DNA of 64,000 nt from JACPNE01 sp964444465 (GCA_964444465.1 CAYUGZ010000001.1:7565-71564); one strand, 5' to 3'; counted from the first letter of the stretch, positions 9,233 to 19,275 are shown. A program made the numbers and translations. The notes: generated from the letters alone by a model not told the origin.

Positions 9233-10690
9233 TCATTCCATTGGTCTACCGCTACCACCAGAAGCTAAAGCCATTGCGCCTAAAATATATTTCTTAAATA
9301 ATGCAAAATTAGAGATATTTGTTATCTTTCTTAGAATAACTTTTGGTCTAAAATAAAATTCAAATAAAGCTTTTCTTTGTAATGTTTTAAGTTCTTCAGA
9401 AGTTCTTCCTTTTGGAACCCATACTAATTCATGATCTGAGAATCCACCCCATGTTTGGTAGTTATCCCATTCTTTTGAATTTAATTCTCCGGATTCTACA
9501 ACTTGATCATATAATTCAGTTCCAGGATAAGGAGTTGTTATTGTAAATTGCGCCCAGTCAGGATCTAATTCTTTAGCAAATTGAATTGTTTTTAAACTTT
9601 CATCCCTAGTCTCTGTTGGAAGTCCTAACATCATAAATGCTCTAGATTCAATTCCAGTTTCTCTACACCATTTAAATGCATCTTTAATTTGTTTTATTGT
9701 TACATCTTTTTTTATCATATCTAATAATCTTTGTGATCCAGATTCAACACCAAAATGTATCCCCCAACATCCTGCTTCTTTCATTAATTTTAATAATTCT
9801 AGATTGACTAAACTAACTCTAGTCATACAACTCCATTTTACTTTTTTATTCAAACCAAACTCTATTATTTTTTCACATACTTCTTTTGTCCAATCAAACT
9901 TCATTGTAAAAGTGTCATCTCTAAATACTATCTCTTTTGCACCATGTTCTTCAACTAAAATTTTCATCTCTTCAACTACTCTATCTGGACTGTGATATCT
10001 AAATTCTTTATCAAAAACTTTAGAACAGAATGTACACCTATAACCGCAACCTCTTGATGTTAATATTATATATGCTGGAAGTTTTCTATAATATGATACA
10101 GTTGGTCTATACAACTTCATGTCTAATAAACTTCTATCTGGGATTGGGAATTCATCTAACTTTTGGACAGTATCTCTTGGTCTTGTGATCATAACCTCTT
10201 TATTATTTCTATAAGATATTCCATTAACTTTTAACAATTCATCATGACTCTCTTTTTTGTTTTCTATTAAATCTAATAATTCAACAAATGTTTTTTCTGC
10301 TTCTCCAACAACACAATAATCGATTAAAGATTCAGTTTCTAGAATTTCTTTAGCGTTTCCATGAGCACTTGGATGAGGCCCTCCAACAATTATTTTAGCT
10401 TTAGGATGTATCTTTTTAACAATTTTACATATGGTCATTGTTTGAGAATACATTATTGTTAACATTGCTATTCCCACAACATCAAATTCATTTTTTTTTA
10501 AATAATCTTCAACTTCTTCAAATGAATAATCTAATGCTTCACAATCTAGAATCTTAACTTCATGGTTATTTTGTTTTAAGATGGCACCAATATAAGCTAA
10601 ACTAAGTGGTTCAGATTTTGGACCTACTTTCTTGCCTAGTTTTCTCCAATATCCACTGTCCATTGAGGGCATAACTAAAAGAACTTTCAT
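9233..10690 (-). CDS. B12-binding-type radical SAM protein
   Basis: The 485-residue protein has an N-terminal B12-binding-like domain (about 1-140, with VVGEAEKTF) and radical SAM cysteines at Cys215, Cys219 and Cys222 (GCGYRCTFC). The ATG at 10690 is preferred over the in-frame GTG at 10699 because AAGGTGG lies five bases upstream of the ATG. It is similar in plan to the genes at 5872 and 16553 but not a close duplicate. Its place amid glycosyl- and methyltransferases points to modification of a lipid or sugar. The substrate is unknown. Confidence 0.87.
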   Translation of the reverse strand: MKVLLVMPSMDSGYWRKLGKKVGPKSEPLSLAYIGAILKQNNHEVKILDCEALDYSFEEVEDYLKKNEFDVVGIAMLTIMYSQTMTICKIVKKIHPKAKIIVGGPHPSAHGNAKEILETESLIDYCVVGEAEKTFVELLDLIENKKESHDELLKVNGISYRNNKEVMITRPRDTVQKLDEFPIPDRSLLDMKLYRPTVSYYRKLPAYIILTSRGCGYRCTFCSKVFDKEFRYHSPDRVVEEMKILVEEHGAKEIVFRDDTFTMKFDWTKEVCEKIIEFGLNKKVKWSCMTRVSLVNLELLKLMKEAGCWGIHFGVESGSQRLLDMIKKDVTIKQIKDAFKWCRETGIESRAFMMLGLPTETRDESLKTIQFAKELDPDWAQFTITTPYPGTELYDQVVESGELNSKEWDNYQTWGGFSDHELVWVPKGRTSEELKTLQRKALFEFYFRPKVILRKITNISNFALFKKYILGAMALASGGSGRPME

Positions 10691-10740
10691 GATGTCCACC
10701 TTATGTTTAAGAATGCTAGATCTTTGATATTTAAGTGTTA

Positions 10741-11466
10741 CTATCTACTTTTAGAGACTATATAAAAATTAACACTTATCTTTTCTAAAGGTGTTTTACT
10801 AATCAAATTCCCTAAACTATCAAAAAAAGGTATTAAAGATTTAGGAGAGAATGATGGACACAACCCAAAATAATAAGAATTAGTTATGTTATAATTAGTT
10901 TTGTCTAATAATGATTCAATCTCTTTTTTTGTTAAATAAATTTCATTACCTGCATGAAATTTTTTGTTTATTTTATTGACTACTTTACTTACAATTAGAT
11001 TTCCCATATTAGTATCAGTTATGAATAAAATTCCATCTTTTTTTAGAGCTTTTTTAGCTGTCTCTAAAAACTTTTTTACATTTTGTTTTCCACATAGATG
11101 ATGTAAATCAGTACAACAGATTAAATCAAATTTATTTTTCCAAGAATCTAAATTAAGTATATCTTGTTTTTTATATTCTAAGTTTGAAATGTCTTCATAT
11201 CTTGATTTGCAAAGATTTATCATATTTTCAGATAAATCCATTCCAACAACTTTTTTGAAATGTTTAGATAATGCAAATGCTAATTCTCCACTTCCACAAG
11301 CTCCATCCATCATAACTAAATCTTTAGAACTTTTAGAACCAATAGATTTTATTATTTGTTTTACTCTTACAGAAATATAGTAATCGAATATTTCTTTCTT
11401 TACATAAGTATTGTAATATAATGCAATCTTATTATGAAAATCTTCTTGTTTTTTATTATTGTCCAT
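10741..11466 (-). CDS. Class I SAM-dependent methyltransferase
   Basis: The 241-residue protein carries a SAM-binding motif I variant (MDGACGSGEL), the acidic end of beta-2 (VVGMDLSENM) and a motif near LICCTDLHHL. The fold is that of small-molecule methyltransferases. It lies 5 nt downstream of the GT2 gene at 11471 in the same direction, so the two are probably one operon. The substrate is not known. In this context a sugar or polyprenyl-linked intermediate is likely. Confidence 0.82.
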   Translation of the reverse strand: MDNNKKQEDFHNKIALYYNTYVKKEIFDYYISVRVKQIIKSIGSKSSKDLVMMDGACGSGELAFALSKHFKKVVGMDLSENMINLCKSRYEDISNLEYKKQDILNLDSWKNKFDLICCTDLHHLCGKQNVKKFLETAKKALKKDGILFITDTNMGNLIVSKVVNKINKKFHAGNEIYLTKKEIESLLDKTNYNITNSYYFGLCPSFSPKSLIPFFDSLGNLISKTPLEKISVNFYIVSKSR

Positions 11467-11470
11467 CTTA

Positions 11471-12358
11471 CTACCTCTTTTTCATATCAGCTAAAAATCC
11501 AAAGAATATTATTTGTACACCTAACAATATTGAAAGAACTGCCACCATTGTTAAAGGTAGATGGCCAACTTTTCCAGTTATAACAAATAAAGATACTAAA
11601 TACAACCCTATTAACAATCCAACACTTAAAAATAACAATCCAAATGATCCAAAGAATTTTAATGGTCTATAATCTCTGTATATTCTAAATAAATTAATCC
11701 AAGCTTTGATAGCATATTCAAATGGGTTTTTTAATAATCTACTTTTTCCAGATTTTCTTTTAGCGAAAGTAACTGGGATTTCTTTTATTCTAAACTTATT
11801 ATGAACTGCTTTAATAATTTGTTCTTGTGTGTATGTATGATCTGAAATTATATCTAATTTAGCTACTTCTTTTGTAAAAGCTCTAAATCCAGTTTGTGCA
11901 TCTGTTATTCTTAATCTTGTTACTTTAGAAATTACTCTTGAAAATGCTTTATTTCCTATTCTTTTCATTAAAGGCATGTAATGAATTCTTCCTCTAAACC
12001 TTGATCCTAATACTAGATCATAACCATTTTCCACTTCTTTAATTAAATTAGGAATTTCTTCTGATAAATATTGTCCATCAGCATCTGTGTGAACAATAAT
12101 ATCTGCTTTTAACTCTAAAGCTTTTTTCATTTCTGTTCTAAAAGCTTCAGCTAATCCGTAATTGTAAGGGAGAGGATAAACAATAGCTCCACATTTTTTA
12201 GCTACTTCTACTGTTTTATCTTTAGAGCCATCACTAACAACTGAAATTTTATACTTATATTTAGTTTTATTCATTACTTTTTTTATACTATTAATCACAT
12301 TTCCAATTGACTTTTCTTCATTGTATGCTGGAATGCTTATTACTATATTTTTTGTCAT
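11471..12358 (-). CDS. GT2 glycosyltransferase, dolichyl-phosphate sugar synthase type
   Basis: The 295-residue protein has a GT-A domain (residues 1-220) with PAYNEE at the nucleotide-binding start and the metal-binding DAD at residues 92-94 (HTDADGQ). Two membrane helices follow at about 235-290. This matches dolichyl-phosphate mannose/glucose synthases, which load a sugar onto a polyprenyl phosphate for later use by membrane glycosyltransferases such as the one at 14734. It lies upstream of and close to the methyltransferase gene. Which sugar it uses is unknown. Confidence 0.86.
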   Translation of the reverse strand: MTKNIVISIPAYNEEKSIGNVINSIKKVMNKTKYKYKISVVSDGSKDKTVEVAKKCGAIVYPLPYNYGLAEAFRTEMKKALELKADIIVHTDADGQYLSEEIPNLIKEVENGYDLVLGSRFRGRIHYMPLMKRIGNKAFSRVISKVTRLRITDAQTGFRAFTKEVAKLDIISDHTYTQEQIIKAVHNKFRIKEIPVTFAKRKSGKSRLLKNPFEYAIKAWINLFRIYRDYRPLKFFGSFGLLFLSVGLLIGLYLVSLFVITGKVGHLPLTMVAVLSILLGVQIIFFGFLADMKKR

Positions 12359-12411
12359 AAATTATCAATAAACAAAGTCCTTATATATCTTACTTTTTAG
12401 AGAATTAATAC

Positions 12412-14451
12412 TTATTTTGTTAAAAATAGCTTTACCCATTCAACTATTAAAGAAGGATATTGTCTTGGGTTATATACAATATTATTTTTCATTGCACATT
12501 CCCATGTACAATGGCATTTCATTCTTTCTATATGCTCATTAAAGTCTTTAGCTTTCTTTGTAGCTAAAACTTTTTTGATATCATAATCAAAATCTCTTAT
12601 ATTACCATAATTAACATTCATCATCTCACAAGGAAATATTGTACCATCTTCAGCTATCTCTATTTGTTTTCTTCCAGTAACACACTTAACACTTCTTTTC
12701 TTTTCATTTAATGTTTTTATAATTAGTTTAGAAGAAAGATTATTTAGTGCTCTTATCATGGATTCACCAAATCCTTTTTTAGAATTTACTTCATTTATTT
12801 GTATAAGTTTATTCCATGTTTTATTATATTCTTTTAATTTAATGTTTTTTGCTTCTTTTTCCATTGTTTCTCCACGTACATAATTTAAACATAATTCTAA
12901 TCCTAATTTTTTTGTTATATAACTAACAATTTCAGGAAGATTATCTTCATTATATTTTGTATGTGTAGTTATTGCGAATGTTTTAAGATTTTTATGATGC
13001 TTTTGTAATTTTTTTATTTCCTTTACAGATTTAATTAATTTTTCGAATCCACCTGGAACTTGTCTTATTTCTTCATGTTGTTTTCCTATACCATCTAAAG
13101 AGAAACTAACCATCAATTCTAATCCTGGACATGTTCTTAATATTGTTTTTATTTTTTTTACAAGTATTACAGGGGCAAATCCATTTGTAATAAAATTTAA
13201 TATCTCTAGATTGTTATTATTGTAGAATGTTTGAGTTACCTCAACAATATCTTTTCTTAGACTTGGTTCTCCTCCACTATAAGACATATATTTTATTTTA
13301 CCAAAGTTTGAGGAGATTTTCTTTACTTCATCTAGTGTTAACTCATTACTTATGTCTGGATTAGCTACTTTTTCCCAATAGAAGCAATGCTTACATCTCG
13401 CATTACATACTGCTGTTACGAAGAAAATTACATAAGGTGGTGTTTTTGAGAGAAGGAAACTAAATTTCCTAAAAGGTGAGACTATTTTTTGACCATAATT
13501 TGCTAATACTGCTTTTGTAATCCCTAATCCCATTGATAAATACCAAAGATAAATTAATGGAATTGATCTAATGAAAAATAACACCCCTCTCTTTTTAATG
13601 ATATAAATATTTTGACCTAGATCAAGGAATATTTGCATTATTATTGTTATGAGAAATAATGGAAAAAGATAAAATATGAATATGGAAGAGATTAATGATG
13701 CAATTCCTATTATCGAGAGTAATGAATTTACTCCTTCTTTCATTGTTCCATGCCCTTTATCAAATTTAAATTTTCTATTAAAGACTATCTTTCCATATAC
13801 ATAACTTCTTTTGAATAATGTTTTACATCTCGGCCAAAAATATTGATAATGGTGAGATACACTAAATGTTTGGTCTGATAATATTACATAATGATGTTTT
13901 TTTAGTTCCATCCCTATTTCAAACTCTTCTCCACCACCTAAACTTGCTCTTCCAAAAAAAGTATTGAATCCACCAATTTCTTCGAATACTTTTTTTCTAA
14001 TAGAGAAAGCCATTGTAGATAGATAAGAAGGATATTTTCCCATAATTTTAAACATATAATTCCAATTTATTGCGATTAAATCTGGTGCAAGCCCTTTTGT
14101 TAATGATTTAGGATATACTTGACATTGGCACACATTTATTTCTTGGTTTTCATAAACCTTAGCAAATTTTGATAGTGTATCTTCTTCAATTACAATATCA
14201 GAATCAAAAAAAACAAGAATATCTCCTTTTGCAGCATCTGCCCCTTGGTTTCTTGCATTAGCTATTCCTTTATTTATTTTTAGATCAACTATTCTACATG
14301 GAAAACTTTTTGCTACATCCAAAGAATTATCTTTACTTGCATCATTTACAACTATGACTTCAAAATCTTTGTAATCTGAATTGAATACTGATGTTAAACC
14401 CTTCTTTAAACATTCTTCATCGTTATATGCTGGAATTATGACTGAAATCAT
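12412..14451 (-). CDS. GT2 glycosyltransferase fused to a radical SAM enzyme through membrane helices
   Basis: The 679-residue protein has three parts. Residues 1-235 are a GT2 domain (PAYNDEE, DSD at 83-85, GGGEEFEIG acceptor region). Residues 240-312 hold three hydrophobic helices. Residues 335-679 are a radical SAM domain with Cys349, Cys353 and Cys356, an SGGEP motif and a C-terminal Cys cluster (CVTG, FPCEMM, CHCTWEC) like SPASM/twitch domains. The radical SAM half is homologous to the truncated gene at 295. The fusion suggests that sugar transfer and radical chemistry act on the same membrane-bound product. No known enzyme of this exact layout comes to mind. Confidence 0.85.
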   Translation of the reverse strand: MISVIIPAYNDEECLKKGLTSVFNSDYKDFEVIVVNDASKDNSLDVAKSFPCRIVDLKINKGIANARNQGADAAKGDILVFFDSDIVIEEDTLSKFAKVYENQEINVCQCQVYPKSLTKGLAPDLIAINWNYMFKIMGKYPSYLSTMAFSIRKKVFEEIGGFNTFFGRASLGGGEEFEIGMELKKHHYVILSDQTFSVSHHYQYFWPRCKTLFKRSYVYGKIVFNRKFKFDKGHGTMKEGVNSLLSIIGIASLISSIFIFYLFPLFLITIIMQIFLDLGQNIYIIKKRGVLFFIRSIPLIYLWYLSMGLGITKAVLANYGQKIVSPFRKFSFLLSKTPPYVIFFVTAVCNARCKHCFYWEKVANPDISNELTLDEVKKISSNFGKIKYMSYSGGEPSLRKDIVEVTQTFYNNNNLEILNFITNGFAPVILVKKIKTILRTCPGLELMVSFSLDGIGKQHEEIRQVPGGFEKLIKSVKEIKKLQKHHKNLKTFAITTHTKYNEDNLPEIVSYITKKLGLELCLNYVRGETMEKEAKNIKLKEYNKTWNKLIQINEVNSKKGFGESMIRALNNLSSKLIIKTLNEKKRSVKCVTGRKQIEIAEDGTIFPCEMMNVNYGNIRDFDYDIKKVLATKKAKDFNEHIERMKCHCTWECAMKNNIVYNPRQYPSLIVEWVKLFLTK

Positions 14452-14528
14452 TTATAATCACCTTAGAGGTTAGTAAGATTGTTTATTTGAAATTTGAAGC
14501 TTATATAAACTTTTTTATCTTAATTTTT

Positions 14529-14729
14529 TCAATTTTCTTCTTTCTTTTGTAATTGTACTCCACCTATACTTTTTTGTTCTGAGGGGAGATGTTTGTATTT
14601 TCCATCATCTAATTTTTCAGCAAAAGCAGTTCCAAAATTGATTACATCACTATGAAAATTAAACCAATCTTCTTCACTTATAAAATTCTCTTTCTTTAAA
14701 TGTTTCAAATCTTTATATTCTTCTTTCAT
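14529..14729 (-). CDS. Small hypothetical protein
   Basis: A 66-residue, charged, soluble protein with a Trp/Phe pair (DWFNFHSD) in the middle and no recognisable domain. It starts 4 nt after the stop of the membrane glycosyltransferase at 14734 in the same direction, so it is probably the last gene of that unit. The ATG is preceded by GGGTGAAAAG, a plausible ribosome site. Function is unknown. Confidence 0.55.
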   Translation of the reverse strand: MKEEYKDLKHLKKENFISEEDWFNFHSDVINFGTAFAEKLDDGKYKHLPSEQKSIGGVQLQKKEEN

Positions 14730-14733
14730 CTTT

Positions 14734-16458
14734 TCACCCTACCTTATAAATTTTAATTCCATTATTTGTTTCTTTAACTAATTCTAATTTAGTTTCATGT
14801 TTTGTTATTACAAAATCTATGTTATCTAAATTAGTTATATCTCTTATTATTATATTATCATTTAACCAAAATCCAATAATAGTAGATGATTTTGATGGTT
14901 CACATAATGTTGATTGATCATCTTTTGATATTTTTCCAGTACAATCTCTTTCATCAATCAAAATATTAGATATTTTTGGATCATAATCATTTAACCATAA
15001 ACCAAGTTGCATTTGTTCTCCTTCATACCATATTTTTGAATTGTAATAAGTCAATCCATAATTTAATAGACTTACTGTTAAGAAAAATATAATAAAAAAT
15101 GTAAATATATTTTTTATGTTTATAATTCTTTTAGAATACATCAAAATTATTATTGTTAAGATTGATATAAATAATAAAATAAAAATTATAAAAGAAGCCA
15201 AACTAAAAGTTACATCTAAACTTTGTTTGTTATAAAAAATTAAATCAATTAAATACTTTAAAGTTCCCATCCATGTCAATGATAGATTATTTACTGGAAA
15301 TAACGGGAAGAATACTAATCTTATAGACGCAAATAATACAATACTTGTTATGATGATTGCTGGAATAATTCTTTTTTCTCTTAATTTTTTGTATAAACTT
15401 ATACTAATAAATCCTAATAATATTACTAAAGGGAGAGTTACATCAAGATATCTTCCTATTGGTCTACCAGATAATTGAAATAGAGAATTATTTAATAATA
15501 TTGTAGTAGCATTATATCTTGAAATGATTAAGATGATTATTGCAAAAGAAGAATAAGAGATTATTGTTAGTAGTAATAGTCTATTATCTTTAAAAAAATC
15601 TTTTATTTTTGTTAGATGCATAAATGGAAATATAACTCCTGATGACAGTATCATAAATCCTAGGTATAATACAATCCATATTAATGAAAAGAATATTAAT
15701 GAATAAATATCTCTAGTTTGAGCGAAGGAAAATTGTGAGTAATGGTTTGTTATTATCCCTAACTCATTATTTAATAAAATTGTATTTCTTATTATCCATG
15801 ATGAAATAATTATCATAAATGGAATGGAGTAAGCTAAAGATTTAGTGATAATTTCTTTTAGATTATATTCTTTTTTGATTAATTTAAAAATAATTAGTAT
15901 TGGTATTAGTAATATTAATGTGATGCCCAATGCTCTAGTAAGAAATGATAAAGCAATAAATATTGATGCTAATACATCGTATTTTATTTTATTTTCTTTA
16001 AATGATTTATATATAAAATATATAGATGTTAAAAATAAAGGATAGAACAAATTTTCAGTCATTATGTAAGGGGAAAATGAAAAATTAGAAGGTAAAACAG
16101 AAATTAATATAGAAAATAAAAATGATTTTTTACTACTTAAAAATTCTTTAGCTAAAAAGAAAGCTGGAAAAATAATTAATGAAGAAATAAATGCATTTAT
16201 AATTTTCATAGTCAAATATACATTATTCATATCATTGAATACGTAAGATAAGGATAAGATAATTGGATATAATGGAAGATGATCTACACTAAGACCATGT
16301 ACAGACAATTCTCCTGTAAAAAATACACTTCTTCCAATTTTAGCATAGATATAACTATCAGAAAATGCACTTGGAGCTAAGATAAAATAAGATAAAATAC
16401 TCTTTAATAAAAATAGCAAAATAAACACAATTACTATCTTAATAACAATTTTTTTCAT
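14734..16458 (-). CDS. Membrane glycosyltransferase, GT39/ArnT-like
   Basis: The 574-residue protein has about 11-12 membrane segments and a C-terminal soluble domain of about 110 residues. The first outside loop has acidic and aromatic residues (SDSYIYAKIG), and a long loop with SVHGLSVDHLPLYP follows, as in GT39/GT83 enzymes. These use polyprenyl-phosphate sugars and transfer the sugar on the outer face of the membrane. It pairs logically with the polyprenyl-phosphate sugar synthase at 11471. The acceptor (protein, lipid or glycan) is unknown. An oligosaccharyltransferase of another family is less likely because no WWDYG-type motif is seen. Confidence 0.75.
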   Translation of the reverse strand: MKKIVIKIVIVFILLFLLKSILSYFILAPSAFSDSYIYAKIGRSVFFTGELSVHGLSVDHLPLYPIILSLSYVFNDMNNVYLTMKIINAFISSLIIFPAFFLAKEFLSSKKSFLFSILISVLPSNFSFSPYIMTENLFYPLFLTSIYFIYKSFKENKIKYDVLASIFIALSFLTRALGITLILLIPILIIFKLIKKEYNLKEIITKSLAYSIPFMIIISSWIIRNTILLNNELGIITNHYSQFSFAQTRDIYSLIFFSLIWIVLYLGFMILSSGVIFPFMHLTKIKDFFKDNRLLLLTIISYSSFAIIILIISRYNATTILLNNSLFQLSGRPIGRYLDVTLPLVILLGFISISLYKKLREKRIIPAIIITSIVLFASIRLVFFPLFPVNNLSLTWMGTLKYLIDLIFYNKQSLDVTFSLASFIIFILLFISILTIIILMYSKRIINIKNIFTFFIIFFLTVSLLNYGLTYYNSKIWYEGEQMQLGLWLNDYDPKISNILIDERDCTGKISKDDQSTLCEPSKSSTIIGFWLNDNIIIRDITNLDNIDFVITKHETKLELVKETNNGIKIYKVG

Positions 16459-16552
16459 GATTTTTGATATGGCAAAAGCTTTTTAAATTATGTTATAAGG
16501 GTTATCTCTAAAGATTAAGGAAGGAATTCAATAAATTCTATTGGTGTTTAAA

Positions 16553-17989
16553 ATGAAAATATTACTAACTCAACCAAAAGATATTGTAGGTAATTATAGA
16601 CCAAAAAGACCAACTATGGCTCAAGCTTACATAGGGGCAGCTTTAGAGAAATTTGGGCATGAAGTTAAGATATTAGATATGAGATTAGAAGGAGTAGAAG
16701 ATGAATTTGAGTCTACTTTAAAATCATTTAATCCAAATGTTGTTTGTTTTAGTTTAGCTTCTTTAACTGTTAAGAATGCATTTAAGCAAATGGAATTAGT
16801 TAAAAAATATAATAAAAATGCAATAATAGTTGCTGGTGGTCCTGAAGTTACGACTTTAGCTGAATCTATACTTCCAAAATCACATGTTGATTTTATAGTT
16901 ATTGGAGAGGGTGAATTTGTATTTCCAGAATTCTTAGAAAAATATCAAAAAAATGGGGATTGGAAGAGTGTTTCTGGGTTAGGTTATAAAGAAGATGGAA
17001 AGATGATTATAAATGAGAGAGAGTTAAGGGATGATTTAGATAATATACCTTTTCCTGCATGGCATTTATTTGATTTAAATAAATATAATAAAAACATTAG
17101 TAGAATAAAATTTCCAATTATGACTGCTAGAGGCTGTCCACATGATTGTATCTTTTGTACAATTCCTGCAGTTTATGTTAAGTATAGGGCTAGAAGTCCA
17201 GAAAATGTAGTAGATGAACTTGAATATGTTCATAATAAATTTGGGACGACTAATTTTCAAGTTTTAGATGATAATTTTGCTTATATAAACAAGAGAGCTA
17301 TAGGGATCTGTAATGAGATTATAAAAAGAGGATTAAATAAAAAAATTAAATGGACTATTGGACAAGGTTTGACTGCTGCTTCTGTAACAAAAGAATTAGC
17401 ATTTAAAATGAAAGAAGCTGGTTGTACTTTAGTTTCGATGGGAGTCGAATCAGTACATGAAGATGTTTTAAGAAAAATGAAAAAACCAGCTAATCTTTAT
17501 GTTTTAGAAAAAGCAATTAAAATTTTGAAAGAAGCAGAAATAAAAATTAAAGCGTTTTTTATTGTAGGATTGCCTGGAAGTACTTATGATAAAGAGATAG
17601 ATAGTGTAGCTTTCTTTAAGAGATACAAAATTGATATTCCAAGATATTCTAATCCTGTTCCTATGCCTCAAACTGAATTGTATGATTGGGCAAAAGAAAA
17701 TTCAACCCCTGTTATTCCAATAGAAGAATCACATTATGAGGCCTCTCACACTTTAGGAACACAAACAACAGGAAAAGAATATGAATATGCTAACATTGTT
17801 TATGAAACAGAAGATTTTCCTAAAGAAGAAAGATTGAAAGCATATCTTTATTGTAATTCTGAAGCAGATAAATGGGTTTTACAAAATTTATTTGGTAAAT
17901 CTCTTGGTTATGTTGCTTGGAAACTATCTAAAATTAGTAAGTTAAGGTATTATGGTGAGAAAGTTTTAGATAGAATGGATATCTTCTAA
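16553..17989 (+). CDS. B12-binding-type radical SAM protein
   Basis: The 478-residue protein has a B12-binding-like domain (1-135, ending VIGEGEFVFPEF) and radical SAM cysteines Cys195, Cys199 and Cys202 (GCPHDCIFC). A TTG and a GTG lie in frame just upstream, but the ATG at 16553 gives the canonical MKILLTQP start of this family. It is divergent from the GT39-like gene and precedes a leaderless methyltransferase by 38 nt. The substrate is unknown. Confidence 0.87.
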   Translation: MKILLTQPKDIVGNYRPKRPTMAQAYIGAALEKFGHEVKILDMRLEGVEDEFESTLKSFNPNVVCFSLASLTVKNAFKQMELVKKYNKNAIIVAGGPEVTTLAESILPKSHVDFIVIGEGEFVFPEFLEKYQKNGDWKSVSGLGYKEDGKMIINERELRDDLDNIPFPAWHLFDLNKYNKNISRIKFPIMTARGCPHDCIFCTIPAVYVKYRARSPENVVDELEYVHNKFGTTNFQVLDDNFAYINKRAIGICNEIIKRGLNKKIKWTIGQGLTAASVTKELAFKMKEAGCTLVSMGVESVHEDVLRKMKKPANLYVLEKAIKILKEAEIKIKAFFIVGLPGSTYDKEIDSVAFFKRYKIDIPRYSNPVPMPQTELYDWAKENSTPVIPIEESHYEASHTLGTQTTGKEYEYANIVYETEDFPKEERLKAYLYCNSEADKWVLQNLFGKSLGYVAWKLSKISKLRYYGEKVLDRMDIF

Positions 17990-17999
17990 ATAGAAAGGC

Positions 18000-18008
18000 T
18001 TTAAAAAT
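18000..18008 (+). promoter_or_regulatory. TATA box of the methyltransferase at 18028
   Basis: TTTAAAAAT is centred 24 nt before the ATG at 18028, which implies a leaderless mRNA and argues against the in-frame TTG at 18022. Confidence 0.5.
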
Positions 18009-18027
18009 TTCTTTTTATCTTTTGTTT

Positions 18028-18633
18028 ATGGCATCTTTAAAGAAATCTATTTCTATTGAAAAATATTATGATAGATACAAACATTATGATACTGAGAGAA
18101 CTAATGATTATCATAACAGTCTTAGGAGATTAGAATTAAATATACTAAAGAAATATGTAAAAGGAAATATAGTTCTTGATGTGGGTTGTGGAACTGGATT
18201 GGTTATGAAAGAATTGTTAGAAGATTCTAAGAAAATTTATGGTATTGATTTTTCAGAAGGTATGTTAGTTAAGGCAAAAGAAAAAAATCTTATTGTATCA
18301 AAAGCAGATGGAACTAATCTTCCTTTTAATGATAATAGTTTTGATGTCGTTTATTCTGTAAGAGTTCTTCCACATATTCCTAATGTTATTAAAGTATTAA
18401 GAGAGATTAAAAGAGTAGTTAAGAAAGATGGACTATTAATACTAGAATTTTATAGCCCTTATAATCTAAAATTTTTGACAAATAGTCTTAGAGATTTTTT
18501 CTTTAATAGGGCTTATACAAAATATCATACTTTGAAGGAGATTAAGTTAATATTGCCTAAAGGACTTGAGATAGTTGATATATTCTCCATAAAATCGAAA
18601 TATAAAATAATAGTTTTAAGAAAAAAGGATTAG
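18028..18633 (+). CDS. Class I SAM-dependent methyltransferase (type 11)
   Basis: The 201-residue protein has motif I LDVGCGTG near residues 52-59, GIDFSEGM at the end of beta-2 and the region FDVVYSVRVLPHIP. It is the length of a bare type-11 methyltransferase domain. The ATG at 18028 is placed 24 nt behind a TATA box. It ends 6 nt before the convergent CDP-alcohol phosphatidyltransferase. The substrate is unknown. It may modify a lipid or a head group made by neighbouring genes. Confidence 0.83.
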   Translation: MASLKKSISIEKYYDRYKHYDTERTNDYHNSLRRLELNILKKYVKGNIVLDVGCGTGLVMKELLEDSKKIYGIDFSEGMLVKAKEKNLIVSKADGTNLPFNDNSFDVVYSVRVLPHIPNVIKVLREIKRVVKKDGLLILEFYSPYNLKFLTNSLRDFFFNRAYTKYHTLKEIKLILPKGLEIVDIFSIKSKYKIIVLRKKD

Positions 18634-18639
18634 CTCTCC

Positions 18640-19275
18640 TCAATTAGTTCTATGGGATTTGTAGATAGAATGGAATTTTTTTAACCATGCTAACAAACCA
18701 ATTACTACAAAAAACCATAATACATATTGAACTTGATTTAAGACAATTCCAAGTAGTGTGATGTACACTGTTGTTTCTGTCCATCCTAAGTAATAACCAA
18801 ATAACTTAATTTCAGCTTCAGTTTGAACTTTAGCTAAGGTTGGAGATTTTATATAACCAACTAGGAATAGATTTATTACAGCTACCGTTCCTAATATCAA
18901 TATAAATGGGTTTTTAATTATGGAGAACAAACCTATAGATAACGCGAAAATTGAAGTAGATTCTCTTATTCTATCCCCAAAATCATCAAACCAAGCACCA
19001 AACTTAGATGCTTGATTTTTGTATCTAGCTAATTCACCATCACTCAAATCAAAGATATATGCTATCTTAAATATAATTGCTCCAATAATTAATGAAGTGT
19101 AATCTCCTAATGAGAAAAAGTAAGAGGCTACCAAAGCTAAGAATATAGAGATGAATGTTACTTGGTTTGCTGTAATGTTTGTTTTGACTAATAATTTTGT
19201 TAATTGTCTTGAGAAAGGTCTTCCTAGAACTTGAATTAACAATCCATCAAATGATTTTTTACTTTTATCTTCCAT
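18640..19275 (-). CDS. CDP-alcohol phosphatidyltransferase family protein
   Basis: The 211-residue protein has the full family signature DGx2ARx8Gx3Dx3D, starting DGELAR near residue 78 and ending in DFGDR, and about six membrane helices. The family displaces CMP from a CDP-activated partner to make phospholipids or related phosphodiesters. It is divergently arranged with the cytidylyltransferase fusion at 19403, separated by 127 nt, so the fusion may supply its CDP-activated substrate. That link is inference; it could equally be an archaetidyl-head-group synthase of general lipid metabolism. Confidence 0.87.
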   Translation of the reverse strand: MEDKSKKSFDGLLIQVLGRPFSRQLTKLLVKTNITANQVTFISIFLALVASYFFSLGDYTSLIIGAIIFKIAYIFDLSDGELARYKNQASKFGAWFDDFGDRIRESTSIFALSIGLFSIIKNPFILILGTVAVINLFLVGYIKSPTLAKVQTEAEIKLFGYYLGWTETTVYITLLGIVLNQVQYVLWFFVVIGLLAWLKKFHSIYKSHRTN

